Shown: positions 8,357-17,588 of the stretch, piece by piece
Position numbering within the stretch: position 1 is the stretch's first letter
Layout: each line of letters starts with the position of its first letter
Assembly: GCF_023062595.1 (NCBI RefSeq)
Contig: NZ_JALLAN010000011.1
Location: 1 to 64,000, forward strand
DNA from: Arthrobacter rhizosphaerae
GTDB taxonomy: Bacteria; Actinomycetota; Actinomycetes; Actinomycetales; Micrococcaceae
DNA: 64,000 nt
Reading direction: 5' to 3'
The notes under the pieces: generated by a model
What the model saw: the letters and a program-made list of their open reading frames with translations, nothing else
Database searches by the model: none
What the model was told of the DNA's origin: nothing
Translations under genes and position numbers: made by a program

Positions 8357-9418
8357 GGAGAGATGCAGCTGATGGACCGGCGGCTGGCCGAGATAGCCCA
8401 AGAACTTTATGGCCTGCCTCTGGAGGAGTTTGTGGCTGCGCGCACGGCTTCTGCCAAGTCTGCTGCAGAAGAGGACCGGGAGTTGGCAGCGGCTGTCCGA
8501 GGCCTTCCCAAGCCCTCGTCAGCGGCCTGGGCTGTAAATATGTTCGCTCGGCACGATCCGGATTCTGTCCGCCAGCTCAGCGAATTGGGTCAGTCCATGC
8601 GCGCCGCCCAGGACAATCTTGACGCAGCCGCCATGCGCGAATTGGGCCAGGAACGCCGGCGTTTGCTGTCCGAAGTAATGGAAATCGTGCACAGCGTCGC
8701 CAAACAACGGGGCAGGAAAATCAGCGGTGCGGTTGCCACGGAAGTTGAAGGGACTCTGCGGGCAGCCACGGCTGACAGCGGAGCCGCCGCTGCAGTCCGA
8801 AGCGGCCAATTGCTGAAGGTTCTGTCATCCGACGGCGTCGATCAGGTGGACCTCGACGGCGCAGTTGCCGTTCCACAGATGCTTGCCGATGCACTCCAAA
8901 ATGAGACACGAAAGGAGGGCACCGACCGACGTCGGCGGGAACCTGAAAAGACAACCGACGCAGGACAACGATCGGATAAGCCAAGCATCAAGGATCGCGC
9001 TCAGGAAAGCGGCAGGGAAAGCCAGAAAGGAAACGCTAAGCGGGCAGCTGGACAAACGGATAAACCTCGTCTGCAGGCCGTTGAGCCGATGCGGCGGCCA
9101 GCCTTGCCTTCCGCCCTTGAGAAAGCCCTCGCCTCCCTCGCCGAAGCCGAGGCTGTGACGCGGGCGGCAGATAAGGACGCCGCCGCAACGGAAAACCGCC
9201 TGGAGGAGCTAGAGGCGGAAGTGGGCAGGCTGGCCGAACGGTCACGGAAGCTCAGGGAGGAGCTAAAAAACCTCGATCGCGAGCTGGATAGGGTCCGCAA
9301 GGAACGTGAAACGGCAGCGATCGAAGCCCAGCAGGCCAGCCGGGCAGCGGACAAGGGACGGCGGACAGAGGAGTTGGCACGCCAGCGGGTACTACGGCTC
9401 CGCAACACGCAGAACTGA
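8354..9418 (+). CDS. conserved hypothetical protein with C-terminal coiled coil
   Basis: A 354-residue cytoplasmic protein. Residues 1-185 are helical (DRRLAEIAQELYGL at the start; AAWAVNMFAR near 60). Residues 190-250 are a charged, disordered linker rich in Lys, Arg and Asp. Residues 255-350 form a long heptad-rich coiled coil. The fold order suggests a structural or DNA-associated role, but no domain is recognised. ATG 8354 fits a -10 box six bases upstream. An internal ATG at 8372, with GGAGAG before it, is an alternative. Confidence 0.7.
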   Translation: MGEMQLMDRRLAEIAQELYGLPLEEFVAARTASAKSAAEEDRELAAAVRGLPKPSSAAWAVNMFARHDPDSVRQLSELGQSMRAAQDNLDAAAMRELGQERRRLLSEVMEIVHSVAKQRGRKISGAVATEVEGTLRAATADSGAAAAVRSGQLLKVLSSDGVDQVDLDGAVAVPQMLADALQNETRKEGTDRRRREPEKTTDAGQRSDKPSIKDRAQESGRESQKGNAKRAAGQTDKPRLQAVEPMRRPALPSALEKALASLAEAEAVTRAADKDAAATENRLEELEAEVGRLAERSRKLREELKNLDRELDRVRKERETAAIEAQQASRAADKGRRTEELARQRVLRLRNTQN

Positions 9419-9457
9419 AATCTCTAAATTGTCGGAGCCCCGCTTCACACTGGATTC

Positions 9458-9709
9458 ATGAACAGGAAACAGATCAACAGCATCGGACTCAACGGCGCGG
9501 AACTGCCGGTTGCCGCAAACGCTGGCGACGCCACGGGCGGGCAGGAATTCCATGTCACCTTCTATAATTCCGATCACGGCCGCGTCAGCACCGAGATTTT
9601 CGACGACGCCGCCAGTGCCGAGCGCTTCGCGAACCGGATGATCTGCGACGAGGACGATTGGGCAATCGTCGATGCCGTCCCGCTGCAGCAGAACCGGATT
9701 GCCGCGTAA
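9458..9709 (+). CDS. small hypothetical protein
   Basis: An 83-residue soluble protein with no signal or membrane segment. A central segment, FHVTFYNSDHG followed by AERFANRMI, resembles a small alpha-beta fold in which a helix follows two strands. Codon use matches the neighbours, and the ORF is closed by a strong hairpin. The function is unknown. Confidence 0.55.
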   Translation: MNRKQINSIGLNGAELPVAANAGDATGGQEFHVTFYNSDHGRVSTEIFDDAASAERFANRMICDEDDWAIVDAVPLQQNRIAA

Positions 9710-9755
9710 CAATACGCCGCTAGGGCGACTTGATCACGGCATGAAAGCAGCATGA

Positions 9756-9788
9756 CAAAGGTCCCGTGCAGCTACGCACGGGACCCTC
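9756..9788. terminator. bidirectional terminator
   Basis: A perfect 10-bp stem (9760-9769 with 9776-9785) around a 6-base loop. On the minus strand it is followed by TTTGTC. It separates the convergent small gene at 9458 from the aldo/keto reductase. Confidence 0.75.
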
Positions 9789-9835
9789 TCGAGTCAGATG
9801 GACTCAGGTCACTACAGGTCCCAGGACGCCAAAAA

Positions 9836-10681
9836 TTAAGCGAAGTCCGAGACTGCCGGATCCGGGCCGATCCGTCCGCCGCCTTCAGCCGTCCGGTCCA
9901 GGGTGTTGATGGCCTGGATATCCTCGGGGTCGAGCGTCACATCCAAGGCTGCATAATTCTCCTGGATACGGGATTCGGTGACGGACTTCGGAATGACAAC
10001 GTTTCCAAGTGCCAGATGCCAGGCGATGACAACCTGTGCGGGACTGGCCTCGTGCTTCTCAGCAATCGCGGTGATCACCGGGTGCTCCAGAAGCTCCCCG
10101 CCCTGACCCAACGGAGACCATGCCTGGGTCAGGACGCCCAACGAGTTATTAAAGGCGCGCAGCTCGGCCTGGTTGAAGAACGGATGTAGCTCGATCTGAT
10201 TGATCACGGGCACAACCCCGGTCTCATCGATCAGCCGCTGCAGCCCCTCTGTGGTGAAGTTCGAGACGCCGATGGACTTAACCCGCCCGCGCTTCTGCAG
10301 TTCGATGAGCGCTTTCCATGTGTCGACGTACTTATCCTGCTTGGGCTGCTCCCAGTGGATCAGGTACAGATCCAGTGAGTCCAAGCCAAGGCTTTCCAAG
10401 GAGTCCTCGAAGGCCTTCAACGTTGATTCATAGCCCTGATCGGAGTTCCACAGCTTGGTGGTGACAAAAATATCCTCAGGCGTGAGACCCGAACGCTCAA
10501 TCGCCCTTCCCACACCTGCCTCGTTGCCGTAGATCTTCGCGGTATCAATGTGGCGGAAGCCGGCTTCAAACGCCTGAACCACTACCTTCTCAGCTACATC
10601 GTCTTCAACCTGCCAGACCCCGTAGCCGAGCTGGGGAATGGTGTTGCCGTCGTGAAAGGTCAGTACGGGTGAAGTAGTCAT
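9836..10681 (-). CDS. aldo/keto reductase (2,5-diketo-D-gluconate reductase type)
   Basis: A 281-residue NADPH-dependent oxidoreductase with a TIM barrel. The motifs are GYGVWQV, the catalytic Asp and Tyr in DTAKIYGNE, Lys in TKLWNSD, His in YLIHWEQP, and the C-terminal nucleotide-binding IPKSVTESRIQEN. Length and motifs fit the AKR5 group. ATG 10681 is preferred because AGGA lies eight bases upstream. ATG 10690 has no ribosome site. Confidence 0.92.
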   Translation of the reverse strand: MTTSPVLTFHDGNTIPQLGYGVWQVEDDVAEKVVVQAFEAGFRHIDTAKIYGNEAGVGRAIERSGLTPEDIFVTTKLWNSDQGYESTLKAFEDSLESLGLDSLDLYLIHWEQPKQDKYVDTWKALIELQKRGRVKSIGVSNFTTEGLQRLIDETGVVPVINQIELHPFFNQAELRAFNNSLGVLTQAWSPLGQGGELLEHPVITAIAEKHEASPAQVVIAWHLALGNVVIPKSVTESRIQENYAALDVTLDPEDIQAINTLDRTAEGGGRIGPDPAVSDFA

Positions 10682-10797
10682 GCGTTTCATCCTGCCAATA
10701 AGCAGGAGGACCCGGCCAGCGCACGCGCCGGGATCAGCTACCCGCGTAACCGGGAATAAGCACCCGTCCGGGTTATGACTGGGGTAATGCCTCCGGG

Positions 10798-11253
10798 TTA
10801 TGACTCCGGAAGAGAATCCATCAAACGGTGCTCGGCGTCGGCAATCTGCTCAAACACGGCTTCCGCCCGTCGGCGTACGGAGGCCGCTCCGACGGGCACT
10901 GGCCCGACGGCGAGGCGCAGCATGGCGGCAGCCTCCGCGGTGGTGGCCAGCGAGTTGCCCGCCTTGGACAGTGAACGGTGGACACCCGCCAGGGCACCGG
11001 GAATATCAAGACCATCGCTTGGTGAGCGCCGCTGGGCTTCAACGCAGACCAGCCTGACGCGCGGTGACAGAGCAGCGAGTTCATTGGCGATGTCCACGAG
11101 TTCTTCGTACAGCTGCGGGTCTTCCACGCCTTCCAGAACCTGGTGGTAACGATCCAGGCCACGGTGGAAACGGTCGTGGGCGCGACGCCATAGACCCGTG
11201 CCGAGTTCAGCGTCGTCTTTCCGCCCTTGCCGCGCGGAGGTGAAAAAGCCCAA
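10798..11253 (-). CDS. hypothetical helical protein downstream of bpa
   Basis: A 151-residue cytoplasmic protein made of amphipathic helices. It has no signal or membrane segment and no domain that I recognise. It starts with TTG at 11253, eight bases after the bpa stop, so the two genes form an operon. AGGG precedes the start. The partnership with a proteasome activator is a hint only. A role in the same pathway is inference. Confidence 0.65.
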   Translation of the reverse strand: MGFFTSARQGRKDDAELGTGLWRRAHDRFHRGLDRYHQVLEGVEDPQLYEELVDIANELAALSPRVRLVCVEAQRRSPSDGLDIPGALAGVHRSLSKAGNSLATTAEAAAMLRLAVGPVPVGAASVRRRAEAVFEQIADAEHRLMDSLPES

Positions 11254-11261
11254 ACGAAGCC

Positions 11262-11891
11262 CTAAAGGTACTGACCGGGACCGTGGTCCGGGTCCTCCGG
11301 CCTGCCGGGGACGGGAGCGCCCTGCCCCGGACGGGCCGCGGGTGCACGTTGGGGCTGGCCATTGTCGCCTATGACAACCCCTGGGGCGATGACAGTACCT
11401 GGCGGCAGCTGACGCAATTGCATCTGGGCCATGGAATGCTCACGGGCAGCATGCTGGGCGGCAATCGCCGTCTGGATCCCGTGGAAGAGCCCCTCAAGCC
11501 AGCCGACCAGCTGCGCCTGGGCAATGCGAAGTTCGGCGTCAGAGGGAGTGGCATCGTCCGAGAACGGAAGATTGATCCGCTGCAGTTCGTCAACGAGTTC
11601 CGGGGCCAGCCCGTCCTCGAGTTCCTTGATGGAGCGTTCATGGATTGCAGCGAGCCGGCCGCGCGCGGCGTCGTCCAGGGGAGCGGACTTCACTTCATCC
11701 AGGAGTTGTTTGATCATGGTGCCGATTCGCATAACTTTGGCCGGCTCATCCACCAGATCCTGGACGGCGTTCCTCGGTTTGGAATCCGGCCCGGCTGCCG
11801 CTACCTCCACGGAGGGCTGACTGCCGTCATCGATGGGTGTCCCCTCAACCGGGGTCTCTTCAACTGACTGAGTGTCTGCGGGATCGCTCAT
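11262..11891 (-). CDS. bpa: bacterial proteasome activator Bpa/PafE
   Basis: An ATP-independent ring activator that opens the 20S proteasome gate and feeds it unfolded proteins. The 209-residue protein has a disordered acidic N-terminus (about 1-45). A helical core follows, including EPAKVMRIGTMIKQLL and an AELRIAQAQLVGWLEGLFHGIQ-like helix. A Pro/Gly-rich tail ends in GQYL (residues 206-209). The GQYL end, with its penultimate Tyr, is the known docking motif for the proteasome alpha ring. The start at 11891 has GAGAG upstream. The proteasome genes themselves are not in the window. Confidence 0.92.
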   Translation of the reverse strand: MSDPADTQSVEETPVEGTPIDDGSQPSVEVAAAGPDSKPRNAVQDLVDEPAKVMRIGTMIKQLLDEVKSAPLDDAARGRLAAIHERSIKELEDGLAPELVDELQRINLPFSDDATPSDAELRIAQAQLVGWLEGLFHGIQTAIAAQHAAREHSMAQMQLRQLPPGTVIAPGVVIGDNGQPQRAPAARPGQGAPVPGRPEDPDHGPGQYL

Positions 11892-11931
11892 GGGTTCATA
11901 CTCTCATGACCGGCGGATACGTTACGCCTGT

Positions 11932-11973
11932 CCGGTGAGGGATGAACGACCGGGGTTGTTCATCCCTCACCGG
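11932..11973. terminator. long hairpin between ybdD and bpa
   Basis: A perfect 16-bp inverted repeat (11932-11947 with 58-73 of the same hundred) around a 10-base loop. It lies just downstream of the cstA-ybdD operon on the minus strand and upstream of bpa. There is no clear T-run. Confidence 0.6.
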
Positions 11974-11978
11974 TTACT

Positions 11979-12170
11979 TCAACAGCATCGTCCTTGCGGA
12001 TTGTTGTCCTGACGGTCGGTCCTGTCGCGCCAGAAATCCCGCTCGCTCAGTATCGGGCCGTCATGGCCGGACGCCACGTGATGCTCCAGGTATTTCCGGT
12101 AGGCGTCGGCACCGACCAGGGCGCCAAGATACTGGGCGAAGCCGCGGAACCCGGCTTTGACTCCGTTCAT
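11979..12170 (-). CDS. YbdD/YjiX family protein (DUF466)
   Basis: A 63-residue protein with the family sequence YLGALVGADAYRKYLEHH and a conserved FWRDR near the end. Members are encoded directly after CstA/BtsT transporters and are needed for or assist their activity. Here its ATG shares one base with the cstA stop (TGATG), so translation is coupled. Confidence 0.9.
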   Translation of the reverse strand: MNGVKAGFRGFAQYLGALVGADAYRKYLEHHVASGHDGPILSERDFWRDRTDRQDNNPQGRCC

Positions 12171-14467
12171 CAGTGATGCCCGGATTTCTCAAGCCGCTTG
12201 TCCGCAGGAAGGTTGTTCCATTCCGCCATCAGCGCCCGTTCCGAAGGAGTTGGAATCAGGCCAGCCGGTGCGTAGACCCGGGATGCGCTCGCCTGGTCCT
12301 CATGGTCCTTGTTGCGAGTGCCCGAGGCTGCGTTCCTGAAGGCCTTCACAGTGGCCAGCACTGCGGTGACAATGACGACGATGCTCAACGTCACGAAAAT
12401 CACCGACAACCAACCCTGCACCGTGGTGTTTCGGACAACGGCTTCCATCGCTGTCACTGTCTTGGCCGTACCGAATGAGGTCTTGCCGTCCTCCAATGCC
12501 TTCGAGAACGCGGCGTTATTCGCGAAGTAGCCCACCGCGGGGACCGGGGAGAAGATCTTGTGGAAGCTCGCCGTAATGGTGACCACGGCAGCGAATGCCA
12601 GCGGTGCCGCCACAATCCAGATGTACTTGAAGGACCCGCGCTTGGCGGCAATAGCCATGCACACCGCCAAGGCAATGGCGGCCAGCAATTGGTTTGCGAT
12701 TCCGAACAGAGGGAACAGGGTATTGATGCCGCCGAGCGGATCGGTGACCCCCATCAGGAGAACCGCGCCCCATGCCCCGACCATCACCGCTGTGCACAGC
12801 CATGCCCCGGGACGCCATGACGCTTCCTTGAACTTGGGAACAAAGTTTCCGATGGAATCCTGAAGCATGAACCGCGCAACGCGGGTTCCGGCGTCGACCG
12901 CTGTGAGGATGAAGAGCGCCTCAAACATGATGGCGAAGTGGTACCAGAAGGCCATCATCGAAGTGCCGCCGATGAACTGCTGCATGATGTGCGCAAGTCC
13001 AACGGCCAGCGTTGGAGCCCCGCCCGTCCGGGAAACTATGCTCTCTTCGCCGACGTTGGCTGCAGTCTGCGTCAAGAAGTCCGGCGTAAGGTTCACGCCG
13101 GACAACCCCAGGCTGTTCACCCAGGTCGCGGCGGTCTCCACGGTTCCGCCGGTCAGGGCGGCGGGAGAGTTCATGGCGAAATACAGGCCGCGGTCGATGG
13201 AAATGGCGGCTACGAGGGCCATGATGGCAACGAATGACTCCATCAGCATGCCGCCGTAGCCGATAAGGCGGGTCTGTCGCTCTTTTTCAATGAGCTTCGG
13301 GGTGGTGCCTGAAGCGATGAGGGCGTGGAACCCCGAGAGCGCCCCACAGGCGATCGTGACGAACAGGAACGGGAACAAGGCGCCGGAAAACACCGGGCCG
13401 TTGTCTCGGCTGGCAAATTCGCTGAAAGCGGGGACCGTGATTTCCGGGCGGACCACAATGATGGCCAGGGCCAGCATCACAATCACGCCGATCTTCATAA
13501 ACGTGGAGAGGTAATCACGCGGGGCCAGGAGCAACCAGACTGGCAGGATCGCGGCGATGAAGCCGTACACAATGAGGCCCCAGGCGATAGTGACCTTATC
13601 CAGGTGGAAGAAGGCCGCACCCCATTCTGTGCCGGCCACAGCACCGCCGCCGATGATCGCAGCCATCAGCAGCACGAAACCGATGATCGATACTTCCAGG
13701 ACCTTGCCCGGACGGATGAAGCGCAGGTACACGCCCATAAAGAGGGCAATCGGGATGGTCATGCCCACCGAGAAAACGCCCCACGGGCTCTCGCCCAGCG
13801 CATTTACGACGACGAGCGCCAGGATTGCGACGATGATCACCATAATGAGCAGCGTGGCAACGAGCGCGGCAGTGCCCCCGATCACGCCAAGTTCTTCACG
13901 GGCCATCTGCCCCAAGGAACGGCCGCCGCGACGCATGGAAAAGAACAGGACAAGGTAGTCCTGGACAGCCCCGGCAAGAACGACGCCGATGATGATCCAG
14001 ATAGTGCCGGGAAGGTAGCCCATCTGGGCCGCGATGACTGGGCCGACGAGGGGGCCGGCGCCTGCAATGGCGGCAAAGTGGTGGCCGAACAGGACGTTGC
14101 GGTCAGTGCGGACATAGTCTTTTCCGTCAGCCTTGTATTCAGCCGGTGTAGCTCGACGGTCATCCGGCTTGGTGATGTAGCGTTCGATCACCTTCGAGTA
14201 AAAGCGGTATCCGATCAAGTACGTGCAGACCGAGGCAAAGACAAACCAGATGGCGTTGACCGTTTCGCCCCTGACGATGGCGAGCATGAACCAGGCCACG
14301 CCGCCCAAAAGTGCAATTGCTACCCACAGCCCGATCTTGGCCGGGGTCCATTTAGCGTCTTCAGCTTCCCTGGCCTCATTCACCGCGGTAGCGGGAAGGG
14401 CCGGATCGGCTTCTAAAAGATCCTCCGACAATGTGTTCGGCGACTCTTCTTTGTACGTTTTTCCCAC
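12170..14467 (-). CDS. cstA: carbon starvation protein A (peptide/pyruvate transporter)
   Basis: A 765-residue polytopic membrane protein of the CstA/BtsT family, which imports peptides or pyruvate with protons during carbon limitation. A soluble N-terminus of about 50 residues is followed by many membrane helices. Family signatures include FGHHFAAIAGAGPLVGP and the GGRSLGQMAREELG segment. The GTG start at 14467 is chosen because AAGGAGG lies four bases before it. The longer frame upstream is Gly/Cys-rich and unlikely. It forms an operon with ybdD. No GlxR-type site was found in its promoter region. Confidence 0.93.
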   Translation of the reverse strand: MGKTYKEESPNTLSEDLLEADPALPATAVNEAREAEDAKWTPAKIGLWVAIALLGGVAWFMLAIVRGETVNAIWFVFASVCTYLIGYRFYSKVIERYITKPDDRRATPAEYKADGKDYVRTDRNVLFGHHFAAIAGAGPLVGPVIAAQMGYLPGTIWIIIGVVLAGAVQDYLVLFFSMRRGGRSLGQMAREELGVIGGTAALVATLLIMVIIVAILALVVVNALGESPWGVFSVGMTIPIALFMGVYLRFIRPGKVLEVSIIGFVLLMAAIIGGGAVAGTEWGAAFFHLDKVTIAWGLIVYGFIAAILPVWLLLAPRDYLSTFMKIGVIVMLALAIIVVRPEITVPAFSEFASRDNGPVFSGALFPFLFVTIACGALSGFHALIASGTTPKLIEKERQTRLIGYGGMLMESFVAIMALVAAISIDRGLYFAMNSPAALTGGTVETAATWVNSLGLSGVNLTPDFLTQTAANVGEESIVSRTGGAPTLAVGLAHIMQQFIGGTSMMAFWYHFAIMFEALFILTAVDAGTRVARFMLQDSIGNFVPKFKEASWRPGAWLCTAVMVGAWGAVLLMGVTDPLGGINTLFPLFGIANQLLAAIALAVCMAIAAKRGSFKYIWIVAAPLAFAAVVTITASFHKIFSPVPAVGYFANNAAFSKALEDGKTSFGTAKTVTAMEAVVRNTTVQGWLSVIFVTLSIVVIVTAVLATVKAFRNAASGTRNKDHEDQASASRVYAPAGLIPTPSERALMAEWNNLPADKRLEKSGHH

Positions 14468-14631
14468 GTCTCCTCCTTGAGAACCCGGTAGAGCGTTGTG
14501 CTCGTTTCCGCCGGGCAGAGCCCCACCTCCCCCGACGCAGTGCTCACAGTACTTCACGTCACGGCTGGCCGAAACATCATTACAAAGCCGTCAAATTGCG
14601 TGACAAAGAGCAGCTCTGGGTTGGCGCCGGC

Positions 14632-15261
14632 TCAGGGGGCAGGCCTGGGGATCGAGGGAGGCCCCCCATTGGTCTGGCTGAGGCTGCTCTGGCCCAGGCC
14701 GCTCTGGGCAGCGTTTCCGGCGCTCCCGTTGGAGTTCTGCGAGAGCTGGATCATGCGGGCCTCACAGAGGTCCAGCCACCGGACCTCAGCCTCTGTCTGG
14801 AAAATGAGCGAATCCAGCACGAGCAGCGCGGCCGTGTCCACGGTGCGCTGGTTCGCGGCTGTGTCCCTGCGGGCTCTGGTGTATTCCTGGAGTGCAGCCA
14901 TGGACGCCGTCCGCTGGAGCTGAATGATTGCACCCACATCCACTCCCGGCAGAGTAACCGCCAGGGCGAGTTTGATGGCGAGTTCGTTCCGTGGCGGACT
15001 GCCCCGCTCCACGGGCGCGGCGAACCAGCTCTGAACCTGCGCCCGGCCGGCCTCGGTGATGCTGTAGATGACGTGACCCGCGCCGTCGTCGCCGTCTTTT
15101 TGCACGAAACCGTCGCGCTCCAGACGGTCCAGCGTGGTGTAGACCTGGCCGATATTCAGGGGCCAGGTGGCCCCGGTCCGATCCTGGAATTCGACCCGCA
15201 GCTGGTAACCGTAGCGCGGCTGGTCCTGCAGTAGGGCCAAAAGGCTGTGACGAACGGACAT
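14632..15261 (-). CDS. PadR family transcriptional regulator
   Basis: A 209-residue regulator with the N-terminal PadR winged helix (SLLALLQDQPRYGYQLRVEF, then IYTTLDRLERDG-like QVYTTLDRLERDGFV). A C-terminal helical dimer region (Vir_C) and a Gly/Ser/Pro-rich tail follow. ATG 15261 has GGGGGAG upstream. The gene lies downstream of the quinone oxidoreductase on the same strand, 128 bases away. An imperfect dyad in the gap (15309-15331) is a candidate operator. Confidence 0.88.
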   Translation of the reverse strand: MSVRHSLLALLQDQPRYGYQLRVEFQDRTGATWPLNIGQVYTTLDRLERDGFVQKDGDDGAGHVIYSITEAGRAQVQSWFAAPVERGSPPRNELAIKLALAVTLPGVDVGAIIQLQRTASMAALQEYTRARRDTAANQRTVDTAALLVLDSLIFQTEAEVRWLDLCEARMIQLSQNSNGSAGNAAQSGLGQSSLSQTNGGPPSIPRPAP

Positions 15262-15308
15262 TCGGCTCCCCCTGATAGCCGGACACCGGTACGCACGCGC
15301 CCCCAAGC

Positions 15309-15331
15309 TAGACGCGTGCATACCGCGTATA
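15309..15331. promoter_or_regulatory. imperfect dyad, possible PadR operator
   Basis: TAGACGCG (15309-15316) and CGCGTATA (15324-15331) match as an inverted repeat at 7 of 8 positions across a 7-base spacer. It lies 48 bases before the PadR start. Autoregulation is the usual PadR pattern. Confidence 0.35.
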
Positions 15332-15389
15332 GATCCACCCTAGCGTCGAGGGACAAGCGCGCAAAAACCCCACGCCGAAAATATCGGAT

Positions 15390-16373
15390 TTAGATGACCA
15401 GCAGTACTTTTCCCATGTGTTCGCCTGAGTCAAAGTACTCATGTGCGGCGCGCACCTGGTCCAACGGGAAGGTCTTGGCTACCAGAATCCTTATCGTGCC
15501 GTCTGAGACCAGGGGCCAGACTGACTCCCGGACGGCGTTCATGATGACGGCCTTTTCCTCCGACGGACGAGGACGCAAGGCGGTCCCGACGATCGCTGCC
15601 CGTTTACCCAGCAGTTTTCCGAGGTCCAGCTCCCCTTTGGTTCCGCCCTGAAGCCCAATCACGATCAGCCGCCCGTAGTCAGCGAGTGCGTCCACATTCT
15701 GCTTCAGGTACTTGGCCACGACGACGTCGAGAATCACGTCCGCGCCCCGTCCGCCGTTCTGCGCACGGAGGCTCTCGTCGAAATCTTCCTCGGCGTAGTT
15801 GATGGCAATATCCGCGCCCAGGAAAGCTGTTGCGGTGCTGACCTTCTCCGCAGTCCCGGCAGTTGTGGCAACTTTGGCCCCGAAGGCCTTCGCCAACTGG
15901 ACGGCCATGGTTCCGATGCCCCCGGTGGCTCCATGGATCAGCACAGTCTCCCCCGGCTGCAGTTGCGCCGTCATGATGAGGTTGGAGTAGACAGTAGCCG
16001 CCACCTCAGGCAACGCGGCCGCAGTGACCAGATCCACGCCGTCGGGAATCCTCAAGACCTGCCCGGCGGGCACTGCCACCTGCTCGGCGTATCCCCCGCC
16101 TCCGAGCAGCGCCACCACTTTGTCCCCCACGCTGAACGGCTTCGCAACGTCTGGCCCAAAGCCGGCGATCCGTCCTGACACCTCCAGCCCGGGGACTTCC
16201 GAGGCACCCGCAGGGGGCGGGTAGTAACCCTTCCGCTGCTGGACATCCGCTCTGTTAAGGCCTGCGGCGACGACGTCGATAAGCACCTCGCCGGGGCCGG
16301 GAACCGGTGCGGGGACATTGCGGATTTCCAGGGCCTCGGGCCCTCCGGGCTGCGAGATGTAGACGGCCTTCAT
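15390..16373 (-). CDS. NAD(P)H quinone oxidoreductase, PIG3 type
   Basis: A 327-residue zinc-free medium-chain reductase of the quinone oxidoreductase/TP53I3 group. The N-terminal GroES-like domain carries GLNRADVQQRKGYYPPP, the PIG3 signature. The Rossmann part has the HGATGGIGT nucleotide loop, and the protein keeps the family length. GGGGAG precedes ATG 16373. Divergent tRNA-Ser lies about 145 bases away. Confidence 0.9.
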   Translation of the reverse strand: MKAVYISQPGGPEALEIRNVPAPVPGPGEVLIDVVAAGLNRADVQQRKGYYPPPAGASEVPGLEVSGRIAGFGPDVAKPFSVGDKVVALLGGGGYAEQVAVPAGQVLRIPDGVDLVTAAALPEVAATVYSNLIMTAQLQPGETVLIHGATGGIGTMAVQLAKAFGAKVATTAGTAEKVSTATAFLGADIAINYAEEDFDESLRAQNGGRGADVILDVVVAKYLKQNVDALADYGRLIVIGLQGGTKGELDLGKLLGKRAAIVGTALRPRPSEEKAVIMNAVRESVWPLVSDGTIRILVAKTFPLDQVRAAHEYFDSGEHMGKVLLVI

Positions 16374-16518
16374 TGAAAACTCCCCGTTACCTAGCGGACT
16401 CCTGCACCCGGACGGTGGTCCGGCTCACTTTTTCCATTGTTACTGAAAGGCTTGCCGGAAGTGTTTCAGCAACGCTGTTTTTGTCGCAGCCAACTGCCTA
16501 TGAAACACTACTGTTACT

Positions 16519-16606
16519 GGAAGGTTGTCCGAGCGGCCGAAGGAGCTAGTCTTGAAAACTAGTGTGCGGTAACCCCGTACCAAGAGTTCGAATCTCTTAC
16601 CTTCCG
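16519..16606 (+). tRNA. tRNA-Ser (TGA)
   Basis: An 88-base class II tRNA. The acceptor GGAAGGT (16519-16525) pairs with ACCTTCC (16599-16605). The anticodon loop CTTGAAA gives TGA, there is a long variable arm, and the T loop is TTCGAAT. CCA is not encoded. Confidence 0.95.
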
Positions 16607-16613
16607 CGAACGA

Positions 16614-16656
16614 GTGCCCCAGGTTCTGAATTTTCATCAGAACCTGGGGCACTTTT
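16614..16656 (+). terminator. terminator after tRNA-Ser
   Basis: A perfect 16-bp stem (16614-16629 with 16637-16652) around a 7-base loop, followed by TTTT. Confidence 0.9.
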
Positions 16657-16784
16657 CGCTTAAGTGCCATTGAAACGGTCGGACCCCCGGCATAGTGTCT
16701 GTCCTGTCGCCACTGCCCCAACAACCATGTAGTGGCCAAACCATGCTGTTGATGCACTCAACACTGACCTCACTAGGAGCAATC

Positions 16785-17588
16785 ATGCCCACTCCTGATA
16801 TCCAATCAGGCGATCCCTGCTGGATCGACCTCATGACCTCGGACACGGAAAAAGCGAAGTCCTTCTATGGCGAACTCTTCGGCTGGACCTTTGAAACGGG
16901 CGACCAGGAGATGTACGGCGGCTACATTTCGGCAGCCAAGAACGGCAGGGCAGTAGCGGGCATTATGCCCAAGCAGGAAGATCAGGCCGGCATGCCCGAC
17001 GCGTGGTCCACTTACCTGGCCGCGGAGGACGCCGCGGCTACCGCCACCGCCGTCGCCGAAAACGGCGGCCAGGTCTACGTGGAGCCCATGGATGTTCCCG
17101 AGCAGGGACAAATGGCGTTATTCGCGGACCCGGCTGGCGCCGCCTTCGGTGTGTGGCAGCGCCGTGAGCACCAGGGGTTCCAGATTGCTGCCGAACCCGG
17201 GGCCCCGGTTTGGCACGAACTCCATGCGAAGGACTACCCTGCCGCGGTCAGGTTCTACGAGGATGTTTTCGGCTGGGAGACGGAGGTCATGAGTGATGCT
17301 CCGGATTTCAAATACACCACCCTTGGAGCCGGGGATGCCGCCAGGGCCGGAATTATTGACGCTTCGCTGTTCCTGCCAGAGCAGATTCCATCCCACTGGC
17401 AGGTGTATTTCGGGGTTGAGGATACGGATGCGGCTGTCGCCAAAGCACTTTCCATGGGTGCCTCCGTTCTGGAACCTGCCCAGGACAGCCAGTTTGGCCG
17501 GGTAGCTACCCTCGCCGACCCGACCGGCGCCACGTTCAAAATAATTGAGGCCCTTGCCCAGGGCGCTCAGGTGGATCAGGAGGCCTAA
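16785..17588 (+). CDS. VOC (glyoxalase/dioxygenase-like) family protein, two domains
   Basis: A 267-residue cytoplasmic protein with two vicinal-oxygen-chelate modules, about residues 5-130 and 137-255. Each opens with a W-x-(D/E)-L segment (PCWIDLMTSD; PVWHELHAKD) and contains an F-Y-(G/E)...-F-G-W run. Each also ends in a P-x-GA-x-F strand (DPAGAAFGVWQ; DPTGATFKIIE). Such tandem proteins often act on small hydroxyl or quinone compounds. The substrate is not predictable. AGGAG lies five bases before ATG 16785. Confidence 0.88.
   Translation: MPTPDIQSGDPCWIDLMTSDTEKAKSFYGELFGWTFETGDQEMYGGYISAAKNGRAVAGIMPKQEDQAGMPDAWSTYLAAEDAAATATAVAENGGQVYVEPMDVPEQGQMALFADPAGAAFGVWQRREHQGFQIAAEPGAPVWHELHAKDYPAAVRFYEDVFGWETEVMSDAPDFKYTTLGAGDAARAGIIDASLFLPEQIPSHWQVYFGVEDTDAAVAKALSMGASVLEPAQDSQFGRVATLADPTGATFKIIEALAQGAQVDQEA

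Noticed and set aside
13325..14416. 363-residue open frame opposite cstA
   Set aside because: Antisense shadow of a clear transporter, with an unnatural His/Asp/Arg-rich composition.
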